Below, piece by piece: positions 40,347 through 53,317 of a DNA stretch of 64,000 nt. This DNA comes from Ochotona curzoniae (taxonomy: Eukaryota > Chordata > Mammalia > Lagomorpha > Ochotonidae): NCBI RefSeq assembly GCF_017591425.1, contig NW_024465663.1:248001-312000 (forward strand), given 5' to 3'. The translations under genes were made by a program, and so were the position numbers. Position 1 is the first letter of the stretch, and each line of letters begins with the position of its first letter. The notes beneath the pieces are model-generated. The model did not search any database, was not told the DNA's origin, and was given only the letters and a program-made list of their open reading frames with translations.

Positions 40347-42391
40347 ACTGCACATATGTCTGAAAGTGGATGTGACACCTAGGGATATCAGTGTGTTGGT
40401 GAATGGCAAATTGCCGAAGGAGCAGCACAGCACTTCCAGTACCAAAACGACTCCACCTGCCTCAGGATCTTCACATACCATCAGCTTTCCTACCAGATAT
40501 CCCGGAAACCGACTTGGGACCCATCTTGTCCAATACCCATTGAGCTCAGGATGATGAAACAACAAGGCATGTTGAACACCCACACAAAACAACCATCTGG
40601 ATCCTCACTCAAGGCACTAAGAAGTCCACATCCAGAGACAAGTTCAGCGCCCAAGCCATTTCCAGCTACCATGGAAACCAAGTGCTCTGGCAGCACATAT
40701 GTCTGAAAGAGGATGTGACACCTAGGGTTCTCAGTTTGTTGGTGAATGGCAACTAGCTGAATGAGCAGGACAGGTCTTCCAGTGCCAAAATGACTTCACC
40801 TGCCTCAGGAACTTCACATACCATCAGCTTTCCTACCAGATGTCCCGGAAATCGAGTTCTGTCCCATCTTGTCCAATGCCCATTGAGCCCAGAATGATGA
40901 AATTTTCCATGTGGAACACCCACACAAAACAACCATGTGGATCCTCACTCAAGGCGCTGAGATCTCCACATCCAGATACAAGTTCAGCGCCCAAGCCATT
41001 TCCAGCTACCATGGAAACCAAGTGCTCTGGCAGCACATATGTCTGAAAGTGGATGTGACACCTAGGGATCTCAGTGTGTTGGTGAATGGTAACTTGCCGA
41101 AGGAGCAGCACAGGTCTTCCAGTGCCAAAACGACTCCACCTGCCTCAGGAACTTCACATACCATCAGCTTTCCTAGCAGAAGTCCCGGATACCGAGTTCT
41201 GTCCCATCTGTTCCAATGCCCATTGAGCAGAGGATGATGAAATCAGGCATGATGAACACGCACACAAAACAACCATGTGGATCCTGACTCAAGGGACTAA
41301 GTAGTCCACATCCAGAGACAAGTTCAGCGCCCAAGCCATTTCCAGCTCCCACGGAAACCAAGTGCTCTGACAGCACATATGTCTGAAAGTGGATGTGACA
41401 CCTACGGATCTCAGTGTGTTGGTGAATGGCAAATTGCCGAAGGAGCAGCACAACACTTCCAGTACCAAAACGACTCCACCTGCCTCAGGAACTTCACATA
41501 CCATCAGCTTTCCTACCAGATATCCCGGAAACCGACTTGGGACCCATCTTGTCCAATACCCATTGAGCCCAGGATGATGAAACAACCAGGCATGTTGAAC
41601 ACCCACACAAAACAACCATCTGGATCCTCACTCAAGGCACTAAGAAGTCCACATCCAGAGACAAGTTCAGCGCCCAAGCCATTTCCAGCTACCATGGAAA
41701 CCAAGTGCTCTGGCAGCACATATGTCTGAAAGTGGATGTGACACCTAGGGATCTCAATGTGTTGGTGAATGGCAACTTGCCGAAGGAGCAGGACAGGTCT
41801 TCCAGTGCCAAAATACTCCACCTGCCTCAGGAACTTCACATAAAATCAGCTTTCCTAGCAGATGTCCGGGAAACCGAGTTGAGTCCCATCTTGTCCAATG
41901 CCCATTGAGCCCAAGATGATACAACGGGGCATGTTGAACGCCCACACAAAACAACCATTGGGATCCGTAATCAAGGCGCTAAGAAGTCCACATCCAGAGA
42001 CAAGTTCAGCGCCCAAGCCATTTCCAGCTACCATGGAAACCAAGTGCTCTGGCAGCACATATGTCTGAAAGAGGATGTGACACCTAGGGTTCTCAGTGTG
42101 TTGGTGAACGGCAACTTCCCGAAGGAGCAGCACATGTCTTCCAGTGCCAAAACGACTCCACCTGCCTCAGGAACTTCACATACCATCAGCTTTCCTACCA
42201 GATGTCCCGGAAATCGAGTTATGTCCCATCTCGTCCAATACCCGTTGAGAACCGGAGGATGAAACCAGGCATGTTGAACATCCACACAAAACAACCATGT
42301 GGATCCTGACTCAAGGCGCTAAGAAGTCCACATCCAGAGACAAGTTCAGCGCATAAGCCATTTCCAGCTACCATGGAAACCAGGTGCTCTG
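40347..42391 (+). repeat. Six-monomer higher-order repeat (2,045 bp), unit 2
   Basis: It has the same six classes and the same length string as unit 1. It is nearly identical to unit 3: the translated frames I compared across the two units were the same except near the distal end. It shares GGGATATCAG (near 40,382) and GGTAACTTGCC (near 41,090) with unit 3 but not with units 1 and 4. Units 2 and 3 are therefore the youngest pair. Confidence 0.94.
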
Positions 42392-44436
42392 ACTGCACAT
42401 ATGTCTGAAAGTGGATGTGACACCTAGGGATATCAGTGTGTTGGTGAATGGCAAATTGCCGAAGGAGCAGCACAGCACTTCCAGTACCAAAACGACTCCA
42501 CCTGCCTCAGGATCTTCACATACCATCAGCTTTCCTACCAGATATCCCGGAAACCGACTTGGGACCCATCTTGTCCAATACCCATTGAGCTCAGGATGAT
42601 GAAACAACAAGGCATGTTGAACACCCACACAAAACAACCATCTGGATCCTCACTCAAGGCACTAAGAAGTCCACATCCAGAGACAAGTTCAGCGCCCAAG
42701 CCATTTCCAGCTACCATGGAAACCAAGTGCTCTGGGAGCACATATGTCTGAAAGAGGATGTGACACCTAGGGTTCTCAGTTTGTTGGTGAATGGCAACTA
42801 GCTGAATGAGCAGGACAGGTCTTCCAGTGCCAAAATGACTTCACCTGCCTCAGGAACTTCACATACCATCAGCTTTCCTACCAGATGTCCCGGAAATCGA
42901 GTTCTGTCCCATCTTGTCCAATGCCCATTGAGCCCAGAATGATGAAATTTTCCATGTGGAACACCCACACAAAACAACCATGTGGATCCTCACTCAAGGC
43001 GCTGAGATCTCCACATCCAGATACAAGTTCAGCGCCCAAGCCATTTCCAGCTACCATGGAAACCAAGTGCTCTGGCAGCACATATGTCTGAAAGTGGATG
43101 TGACACCTAGGGATCTCAGTGTGTTGGTGAATGGTAACTTGCCGAAGGAGCAGCACAGGTCTTCCAGTGCCAAAACGACTCCACCTGCCTCAGGAACTTC
43201 ACATACCATCAGCTTTCCTAGCAGAAGTCCCGGATACCGAGTTCTGTCCCATCTGTTCCAATGCCCATTGAGCAGAGGATGATGAAATCAGGCATGATGA
43301 ACACGCACACAAAACAACCATGTGGATCCTGACTCAAGGGACTAAGTAGTCCACATCCAGAGACAAGTTCAGCGCCCAAGCCATTTCCAGCTCCCACGGA
43401 AACCAAGTGCTCTGACAGCACATATGTCTGAAAGTGGATGTGACACCTACGGATCTCAGTGTGTTGGTGAATGGCAAATTGCCGAAGGAGCAGCACAACA
43501 CTTCCAGTACCAAAACGACTCCACCTGCCTCAGGAACTTCACATACCATCAGCTTTCCTACCAGATATCCCGGAAACCGACTTGGGACCCATCTTGTCCA
43601 ATACCCATTGAGCCCAGGATGATGAAACAACCAGGCATGTTGAACACCCACACAAAACAACCATCTGGATCCTCACTCAAGGCACTAAGAAGTCCACATC
43701 CAGAGACAAGTTCAGCGCCCAAGCCATTTCCAGCTACCATGGAAACCAAGTGCTCTGGCAGCACATATGTCTGAAAGTGGATGTGACACCTAGGGATCTC
43801 AATGTGTTGGTGAATGGCAACTTGCCGAAGGAGCAGGACAGGTCTTCCAGTGCCAAAATACTCCACCTGCCTCAGGAACTTCACATAAAATCAGCTTTCC
43901 TAGCAGATGTCCGGGAAACCGAGTTGAGTCCCATCTTGTCCAATGCCCATTGAGCCCAAGATGATACAACGGGGCATGTTGAACGCCCACACAAAACAAC
44001 CATTGGGATCCGTAATCAAGGCGCTAAGAAGTCCACATCCAGAGACAAGTTCAGCGCCCAAGCCATTTCCAGCTCCCATGGAAACCAATTGCTCTGGCAG
44101 CACATATGTCTGAAAGAGGATGTGACACCTAGGGTTCTCAGTGTGTTGGTGAACGGCAACTTCCCGAAGGAGCAGCACATGTCTTCCAGTGCCAAAACGA
44201 CTCCACCTGCCTCAGGAACTTCACATACCATCAGCTTTCCTACCAGATGTCACGGAAACCCACTTGGGTTCCATCTTTTCCAATGCCCGTTGAGGCCATA
44301 AGGATGAAACCAGGCATGTTGAACACCCACACAAAACAACCATGTGGATCCTGACTCAAGGCGCTAAGAAGTCCACATCCAGAGACAAGTTCAGCGCCCA
44401 AGCCATTTCCAGCTACCATGGAAACCAAGTGCTCTG
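42392..44436 (+). repeat. Six-monomer higher-order repeat (2,045 bp), unit 3, class switch at its end
   Basis: Private changes are the anchor GGAGCACATATG at 42,735, and CCCATGGAAACCAATTG for ACCATGGAAACCAAGTG near 44,080. In the last monomer the sequence leaves the six-unit pattern at about 44,249. GAAATCGAGTTATG is replaced by CACGGAAACCCACTT and a GAGGCCATAAGG word that recurs only at 47.7 kb, 3,410 bp downstream. Confidence 0.92.
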
Positions 44437-45121
44437 GCAGCACATATGTCTGAAAGTGGATGTGACACCTAGGGATCTCAGTGTGTTGGTGAATGGCAAC
44501 TTGCCGAAGGCGCAGGACAGGTCTTCCAGTACCAAACCGACTCCACCTGCCTCAGGAACTTCACATACCATCAGCTTTCCTAGTAGATGTCCCGGAAACC
44601 CACTTGGGTCCCATGTTGTACAATACCCCTTTGAGCAGAGGATGATGAAATCAGGCATGATGAACACCCACCCCACACAAAACAACCATGTGGATCCTCA
44701 CTCAAGGCGCTAAGAAATCCACATCCAGAGACAAGTTCAGCGCCCAAGCCATTTCCAGCTACCATGGAAACCAAGTGCTCTGGCAGCACATATGTCTGAA
44801 AGTGGATGTGACACCTAGGGATCTCAGTGTGTTGGTGAATGGCAACTTGCCGAAGGAGCAGCACAGCTCTTCCAGTCCAAAACAAATCCACCTGCCTCAG
44901 GAACTTCACATACCATCAGCTTTCCTAGCAGATGTCACGGAAACCCACTTGAGTTCCATCTCGTCCAATGCCCATTGAGAACAGGAGGATGAAAACAGGC
45001 ATGTTGAACATCCACACAAAACAACCATGTGGATCCTGACTCAAGGCGCTAAGAAGTCCACATCCAGAGACAAGTTCAGCGCCCAAGCCATTTCCAGCTA
45101 CCATGGAAACCAAGTGCTCTG
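44437..45121 (+). repeat. Two spacer monomers between higher-order repeat copies
   Basis: The first unit has GAAGGCGCAGGACAGG, ACCAAACCGACTCC, TAGTAGATGTCC and CATGTTGTACAATACC. The same words recur at 47,847-48,055. A private extra base gives CAATACCCCTTTGAGCAG near 44,626. The second unit carries CCAAAACAAATCCACC and enters the +7,500 match with 37.3 kb from about 44,820. Confidence 0.85.
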
Positions 45122-47846
45122 ACTGCACATATGTCTGAAAGTGGATGTGACACCTAGGGATCTCAGTGTGTTGCTGAATGGCAACTTGCCGAAGGAGCAG
45201 CACAGCTCTTCCAGTCCCAAAACGACTCCACCTGCCTCAGGAACTTCACATACCATCAGCTTTCCTACCAGATGTCCCGGAAACCGAGTTCTGTCCCATC
45301 TTGTCCAATGCCCATTGAGCCCAGAATGATGAAATTTGCCATGTGGAACACCCACACAAAACAACCATGTGGATCCTCACTCAAGGCGCTGAGATCTCCA
45401 CATCCAGAGACAAGTTCAGCGCCCAAGCCATTTCCAGCTACCATGGAAACCAAGTGCTCTGGCAGCACATATGTCTGAAAGAGGATGTGACACCTAGGGA
45501 TCTCAGTGTGTTGCTGAATGGCAAATTGCCGAAGGAGCAGGACAGGTCTTTCAGTCCCAAAACGACTCCACCTGCCTCAGGAACTTCACATACCATCAGC
45601 TTTCCTACCAGATGTCCCGGAAATCGAGTTATGTCCCATCTCGTTCAATACCCGTTGAGAACCGGAGGATGAAACCAGGCATGTTGAACATCCACACAAA
45701 ACAACCATGTGGATCCTGACTCAAGGCGCTAAGAAGTCCACATCCAGAGACAAGTTCAGCGCATAAGCCATTTCCAGCTACCATGGAAACCAGGTGCTCT
45801 GACTGCACATATGTCTGAAAGTGGATGTGACACCTAGGGATCTCAGTGTGTTGGTGAATGGCAAATTGCCGAAGGAGCAGCACAGCACTTCCAGTACCAA
45901 AATGACTCCACCTGCCTCAGGATCTTCACATACCATCAGCTTTCCTACCAGATATCCCGGAAACCGACTTGGGACCCATCTTGTCCAATACCCATTGAGC
46001 TCAGGATGATGAAACAACAAGGCATGTTGAACACCCACACAAAACAACCATCTGGATCCTCACTCAAGGCACTAAGAAGTCCACATCCAGAGACAAGTTC
46101 AGCGCCCAAGCCATTTCCAGCTACCATGGAAACCAAGTGCTCTGGCAGCACATATGTCTGAAAGAGGATGTGACACCTAGGGTTCTCAGTGTGTTGGTGA
46201 ATGGCACCTTACCGAATGAGCAGGACAGGTCTTCCAGTGCCAAAATGACTTCACCTGCCTCAGGAACTTCACATACCATCAGCTTTCCTACCAGATGTCC
46301 CGGAAATCGAGTTCTGTCCCATCTTGTCCAATGCCCATTGAGCCCAGAATGATGAAATTTTCCATGTGGAACACCCACACAAAACAACCATGTGGATCCT
46401 CACTCAAGGCGCTGAGATCTCCACATCCAGATACAAGTTCAGCGCCCAAGCCATTTCCAGCTACCATGGAAACCAAGTGCTCTGGCAGCACATATGTCTG
46501 AAAGTGGATGTGACACCTAGGGATCTCAGTGTGTTGGTGAATGGCAACTTGCTGAAGGAGCAGCACAGGTCTTCCAGTGCCAAAACGACTCCACCTGCCT
46601 CAGGAACTTCACATACCATCAGCTTTCCTAGCAGAAGTCCCGGATACCGAGTTCTGTCCCATCTGTTCCAATGCCCATTGAGCAGAGGATGATGAAATCA
46701 GGCATGATGAACACGCACACAAAACAACCATGTGGATCCTGACTCAAGGGACTAAGTAGTCCACATCCAGAGACAAGTTCAGCGCCCAAGCCATTTCCAG
46801 CTCCCACGGAAACCAAGTGCTCTGACAGCACATATGTCTGAAAGTGGATGTGACACCTACGGATCTCAGTGTGTTGGTGAATGGCAAATTGCCGAAGGAG
46901 CAGCACAACACTTCCAGTACCAAAACGACTCCACCTGCCTCAGGAACTTCACATACCATCAGCTTTCCTACCAGATATCCCGGAAACCGACTTGGGACCC
47001 ATCTTGTCCAATACCCATTGAGCCCAGGATGATGAAACAACCAGGCATGTTGAACACCCACACAAAACAACCATCTGGATCCTCACTCAAGGCACTAAGA
47101 AGTCCACATCCAGAGACAAGTTCAGCGCCCAAGCCATTTCCAGCTACCATGGAAACCAAGTGCTCTGGCAGCACATATGTCTGAAAGTGGATGTGACACC
47201 TAGGGATCTCAATGTGTTGGTGAATGGCAACTTGCCGAAGGAGCAGGACAGGTCTTCCAGTGCCAAAATACTCCACCTGCCTCAGGAACTTCACATAAAA
47301 TCAGCTTTCCTAGCAGATGTCCGGGAAACCGAGTTGAGTCCCATCTTGTCCAATGCCCATTGAGCCCAAGATGATACAACGGGGCATGTTGAACGCCCAC
47401 ACAAAACAACCATTGGGATCCGTAATCAAGGCGCTAAGAAGTCCACATCCAGAGACAAGTTCAGCGCCCAAGCCATTTCCAGCTACCATGGAAACCAAGT
47501 GCTCTGGCAGCACATATGTCTGAAAGAGGATGTGACACTTAGGGTTCTCAGTGTGTTGGTGAACGGCAACTTCCCGAAGGAGCAGCACAGCTCTTCCAGT
47601 GCCAAAACGACTCCACCTGCCTCAGGAACTTCACATACCATCAGCTTTCCTACCAGATGTCACGGAAACCCACTTGGGTTCCATCTTTTCCAATGCCCGT
47701 TGAGGCCATAAGGATGAAACCAGGCATGTTGAACACCCACACAAAACAACCATGTGGATCCTGACTCAAGGCGCTAAGAAGTCCACATCCAGAGACAAGT
47801 TCAGCGCCCAAGCCATTTCCAGCTACCATGGAAACCAAGTGCTCTG
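45122..47846 (+). repeat. Eight-monomer parental block, copy 3
   Basis: This is the partner of 37,622-40,346 at exactly +7,500 bp over eight monomers. One visible difference is at a CpG (AACGACTCC at 38,401 against AATGACTCC at 45,901). Another is CTCGTCCAATA against CTCGTTCAATA near 45,643. It contains the fourth copy of the 2,045-bp repeat. Confidence 0.9.
45802..47846 (+). repeat. Six-monomer higher-order repeat (2,045 bp), unit 4
   Basis: The length string 343-340-340-343-339-340 is exact. Unlike units 1-3 it keeps GTGTTGGTGAATGGCACC and TACCGAATGAG near 46,190-46,216. Units 1-3 have TTGTTGGTGAATGGCAAC and TAGCTGAATGAG there. It switches class near 47,659 in the same way that unit 3 does near 44,249. 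Confidence 0.93.
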
Positions 47847-48181
47847 GCAGCACATATGTCTGAAAGAGGATGTGACACCAAGGGATCTCAGTGTGTTGGT
47901 GAATGGCAACTTGCCGAAGGCGCAGGACAGGTCTTCCAGTACCAAACCGACTCCACCTGCCTCAGGAACTTCACATACCATCAGCTTTCCTAGTAGATGT
48001 CCCGGAAACCCACTTGGGTCCCATGTTGTACAATACCCATTGAGCCCAGGATGATGAAATCAGGCATGATGAACACCCACCCCACACAAAACAACCATGT
48101 GGATCCTCACTTAAGGCGCTAAGAAATCCACATCCAGAGACAAGTTCAGCGCCCAAGCCCCCATCGAAACCAAGTGCTCTG
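47847..48181 (+). repeat. Short satellite monomer (335 bp) with 10-bp deletion
   Basis: The word GCCATTTCCAGCTCCCATGG is reduced to GCCCCCATCG near 48,157-48,166. This loses about 10 bp and the CCATGG site. The unit otherwise matches the one starting at 44,437, which keeps the full stretch, so the loss happened after they separated. Confidence 0.88.
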
Positions 48182-51100
48182 GCAGCACATATGTCTGAAA
48201 GTGGATGTGACACCTAGGGATCTCAGTGTGTTGGTGAATGGCAACTTGCCGAAGGAGCAGCACAGCTCTTCCAGTCCCAAAACGACTCCACCTGCCTCAG
48301 GAACTTCACATACCATCAGCTTTCCTACCAGATGTCCCGGAAATCGAGTTCTGTCCCATCTAGTCCAATGCCCATTGAGCCCAGAATGATGATACAACCA
48401 GGCATATTGAACACCCACCCCACACAAAACAACCATGTAGAACCTCACTCAAGGCGCTAAGAAGTCCACATCCAGAGACAAGTTCAGCGCCCAAGCCATT
48501 TCCAGCTACCATGGAAACCAAGCGCTCTGGCAGCACATATGTCTGAAAGTGGATGTGACACTTAGTGATCTCAGTGTGTTGGTGAACAGCAACTTGCCGA
48601 AGGAGCAGCACAGCTCTTCCAGTGCCAAAACGACTCCACCTGCCTCAGGAACTTCACATACCATCAGCTTACCTAGCAGATATCAAGGAAACCCACTTGA
48701 GTTCCATCTCGTCCAATACCCGTTGGGAACAGGAGGATGAAACCAGGCATGTTGAACATCCACACAAAACAACCATGTGGATCCTGACTCAAGGCGCTAA
48801 GAAGTCCACATCCAGAGACAAGTTCAGCGCCCAAGCCATTTCCAGCTACCATGGAAACCAAGTGCTCTGGCAGCACATATGTCTGAAAGTGGATGTGACA
48901 CCCAGGGATCTCAGTGTGTTGGTGAATGGCAATTTGACGAAAGAGCAGCACAGCTCTTCCTGTGCCAAAACGACTACACCTGCCTCAGGAACTTCACATA
49001 CCATCAGCTTTCCTACCAGATGTCCCGGAGAAGAGTTCGGTCCTATCTTGTGCAATGCCCATTGAGCCCAGGAAGATGAAATTAGGCATGATGAACACCC
49101 ACACAAAACAACCATGTGGATCCTCGCCCTGGAGCTAAGAAGTCCACGTCCAGAGACAAGTTCAGCGCCCAAGCCATTTCCAGCTACCATGGAAACCAAG
49201 TGCTCTGGGAGCACATATGTCTGAAAGATAATGTGACACCCAGGGATCTCAGTGTGTTGTTGAATGGCAACTTGCCGAAGGAGCAGCACAGCTCTTCCAG
49301 TCCAAAACGACTCCACCTGCCTCAGGAACTTCACATACCGTCAGCTTACCTAGCAGATGTCACGAAAACCCAATTGAGTTCCAACTCGTCCAATGCCCAT
49401 TGAGCACAGGAGTATGAAACCAGGCATGTTGAACATCCACACAAAACAACCATGTGGATCCTCACTCAAGGCGCTAAGAAGTCCACATCCAGAGACAAGT
49501 TCAGCGCCCAAGCCATTTCCAGCTCCCATGGAAACCAAGTGCTCTGGCAGCACATATGTCTGAAAGTGGATGTGACAGCTAGGGATCTCAGTGTGTTGGT
49601 GAATGGCAACTTGCCGAAGGAGCAGCACAGGTCTTCCAGTGCCAAAACGACTCCACCAGCCTCAGGAACTTCACATACCATCAACTTTCCCAGCACATGT
49701 CCCGGAAACCGAGTTGGGTCCCAACTTGTCCAATGCCCATTGAGCTCAGGATGATGAAACCAGGCATGTTGAACACCCACCCCACACAAAACAACCATGT
49801 GGATCCTCACTCAAGGCGCTAAGAAGTCCACATCCAGAGACAAGTTCAGCGCCCAAGCCATTTCCAGCTACCATGGAAACCAAGTGCTCTGGCAGCACAT
49901 ATGTCTGAAAGTGGATGTGACACCTAGGGATCTCAGTGTGTTGGTGAACGACAACTTGACGAAGGAGCAGCACAGCTCTTCCAGTGCCAAAACGACTCCA
50001 CCTGCCTCAGGAACTTCAAATACCATCAGCTTTCCTACCAGATGTCCCGGAAATTGAGTTCTGTCCCGTCATATCCAATGCCAATTGAGCCCAGGATGAT
50101 GAAATCAGGCATGATGAACACGCACACAAAACAACCATGCAGATCCTGACTCAAGGGACTAAGAAGTCCACATCCAGAGACAAGTTCAGCGCCCAACCCA
50201 TTTCCAGCTGCCATGGAAACCAAGTGCTCTGGCAGCACATATGTCTGAAAGTGGATGTGACAGCTAGGGATCTCAGTGTGTTGGTGAATGGCAACTTGCC
50301 GAAGCAGCAGCACAGCTCTTCCAGTACCAAAATGACTCCACCTGCCTCAGGGACTTCACATACCATCAGCTTTCCTAGCAGATGTCCCGGAAACCCACTT
50401 GGGTCCCATCTTGTCCAATGCCCATTGAGCCCAGGATGATGAAACCAGGCATGTTGAACACCCACCCCACACAAAACAACCATGTGGATCCTGACTCAAG
50501 GCGCTAAGAAGTCCACATCCAGAGACAAGTTCAGCGCCCAAGCCATTTCCAGCTACCATGGAAAATAAGTGCTCTGGCAGCACATATGTCTGAGATTGGA
50601 TGTGACACCTAGGGATCTCAGTGTGTTGGTGAATGGAAATTGCCAAAGGAACAGCACAGCTCTTACAGTCCCAAAACGACTCCACCTGCCTCAGGAACTT
50701 CACATACCATCAGCTTTCCAAGCAGAAGTTCTGGAAACCCAATTGGGTCCCATCTCATCCAATGCCCATTGAGCCCAGGATGATGAAACCAGGCATGTTG
50801 AACACCCACCCCACACAAAACAACCATGTGGATCCTCACTCAAGGCGCTAAGAAGTCCACATCCAGAGACAAGTTCAGCGCCCAAGCCATTTCCAACTAC
50901 CATGGAAACCAAGTGCTCTGGCAGCACATATGTCTGAAAGAGGATGTGACACCTAGGGATCTCAGTGTGTTGGTGAATCCCAACTTGCCGAAGCAGCAGC
51001 ACAGCTCTTCCAGTGCCAAAATGACTCCACCTGCCTCAGGAACTTCACATACCATCAGCTTTCCTACCAGATGTCCCGGAAACCCACTTGGGTCCCATCT

Positions 51101-53317
51101 TGTCCAATGCCCATTGAGCCCAGGAGGATGAAACCAGGCATGTTGAACACCCACCCCACACAAAACAACCATGTGGATCCTCACTCAAGGCGCTAAGAAG
51201 TCCACATCCAGAGATAAGTTCAGCGCCCAAGCCATTTCCAGCTACCATGGAAACCAAGTGCTCTGGCAGCACATATGTCTGAAAGAGGATGTGACACCTA
51301 GGGATCTCAGTGTGTTGGTGAATGGCAACTTGCCGAAGGAGCAGGACAGGTCTTCCAGTGCCAAAACGACTCCACCTGCCTCAGGAACTTCACATACCAT
51401 CAGCTTTCCTACCAGATGTCCCGGAAACCGAGTTGTGTCCCATCTCGTCCAATGCCCATTGAGCCCAGGATGATGAAATTTGCCTTGTTGAACACCCACA
51501 CAAAACAACCATGTGAATCCTAACTCAAGGCGCTAAGAAGTCCACATCCAGAGACAAGTTCAGCGCCCAAGCCATTTCCAGCTACCATGGAAACCAAGTG
51601 CTCTGGCAGCACATATGTCTGAAAGTGGATGTGACACCTAGGGATCTCAGTGTGTTGGTGAATGGCAACTTGCCGAAGGAGCAGCACAGCTCTTCCAGTG
51701 ACAAAACGACTCCACCTGCCTCAGGAACTTCACATACCATCAGCTTTCCTACCAGATGTCCCGAAAACCCACTTGGGTCCCATCTTGTCCAATACCAATT
51801 GAGGCCAGGATGATGATATCAGGCATGTTGAACACCCACCACACAAAACAACCATGTGGATCCTCACTCAAGGCGCTAAGAAGTCCATGTCCCGAGACAA
51901 GTTCAGCGCCCAAGCCATTTCCAGCTACCATGGAAACCAAGTGCTCTAACAGCACATATGTCTGAAAGTGGATGTGACACCTAGGGATCTCAGTGTGTTG
52001 GTGAATGGCAACTTGCCGAAGGAGCAGCACAGCTCTTACAGTCCCAAAACGACTCCACCTGCCTCAGCAACTTCACATACCATCAGCTTTCCTACCAGAT
52101 GTCCCGGAAACCGAGTTCTGTCCCATCTTGTCCAATGCCCATTGAGCCCAGAATGATGAAATTTTCCATGTTAAACACCCACACAAAACAACCATGTGCA
52201 TCCTCACTCAAGACGCTGAGATCTCCACATCCAGAGACAAGTTCAGCGCCCAAGCCATTTCCAGCTACCATGGAAACCAAGTGCTCGGGCAGCACATATG
52301 TCTGAAAGTGGATGTGACACCTAGGGATCTCAGTTTGTTGGTGAATGGCAACTTGCTGAAGGAGCAGCACAGGTCTTCCAGTCCCAAAACGACTCCACCT
52401 GCCTCAGGAACTTCACATACCATCAGCTTTCCTAGCAGATGTCCCGGAAACCGAGTTGAGTCCCATCTCATCCAATGCCCTTTGAGCCCAGGATGATGAA
52501 ACCAGGCATGTTGAACACCCAACCCACACAAAACAACCATGTGGATCCTCACTCAAGGCGCTAAGAAGTCCACATCCAGAGACAAGTTCAGCGCCCAAGC
52601 CATTTCCAGCTACCATGGAAACCAAGTGCTCTGGCAGCACATATGTCTGAAAGTGGATGTGACACCTAGGGATCTCAGTGTGTTGGTGAATGGCAACTTG
52701 CCGAAGGAGCAGCACAGCTCTTCCCGTGCAAAAGGACTCCACCTGCCTCAGGAACTTCACATACCATCAGGTTTCCTAGCAGATGTCCCGGAAAACCCAC
52801 TTGGGTCCCAACTCGTCCAATGCCCATTGAGCCCAGGAGGATGATATCAGGAATTTTGAACACCCACCCCACACAAAACAAACCTGTATATCATGACTCA
52901 AGGCACTAAGAAGTCCACATCCAGAGACAAGTTCAGCGCCCAAGCCATTTCCAGCTACCATGGAAACCAAGTGCTCTGGCAACACATATGTCTGAAAGAG
53001 GATGTGACACTTAGGATCTCAGTTTGTTGGTGAATGGAAACTTGCCGAAGGAGCAGCACAGCTCTTCCAGTGCCAAAATGACTCCACCTGCCTCAGGAAC
53101 TTCACATACCATCAGCTTTCCTACCAGATGTCAAAGAATCTCATTTGGGTGCCATCTCGTCCAATGCCCATTGAGCCCAGGATGATGAAATTTGCCGTGT
53201 TGAACACCGACACAAAACAACCATGTGGATCCTCACTCAAGGCGCTAAGAAGTCCACATCCAGAGACAAGTTCAGCGCCCAAGCCATTTCCAGCTACCAT
53301 GGAACCCAAGTGCTCTG
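48182..53317 (+). repeat. Array region 5: 15 monomers, mixed
   Basis: Monomer starts: 48182, 48530, 48870, 49208, 49547, 49892, 50232, 50577, 50921, 51266, 51606, 51949, 52289, 52634, 52979. The units at 48,870-49,546 carry CCGGAGAAGAG and a CCCTGGAGC word also seen at 25.5-25.6 kb, so these distant units are related. I found no regular higher-order period. The anchor is altered at 49,208 (GGAGCACATATG), 51,949 (ACAGCACATATG) and 52,979 (GCAACACATATG). Confidence 0.88.

Larger units (their letters stand above)
34557..48181 (+). repeat. Array region 4: 40 monomers, ordered higher-order repeat domain
   Basis: Monomer starts: 34557, 34897, 35237, 35580, 35920, 36260, 36603, 36943, 37283, 37622, 37962, 38302, 38645, 38985, 39325, 39668, 40007, 40347, 40690, 41030, 41370, 41713, 42052, 42392, 42735, 43075, 43415, 43758, 44097, 44437, 44783, 45122, 45462, 45802, 46145, 46485, 46825, 47168, 47507, 47847. 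The length string 343-340-340-343-339-340 repeats exactly four times. Domain markers are TGACTGCACATATG at the anchor (34,557; 35,237; 37,622; 38,302; 40,347; 42,392; 45,122; 45,802) and the word GTTGAGAACCGGAGG. Two of the units at 44.2-44.8 kb belong to another class. Confidence 0.92.
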
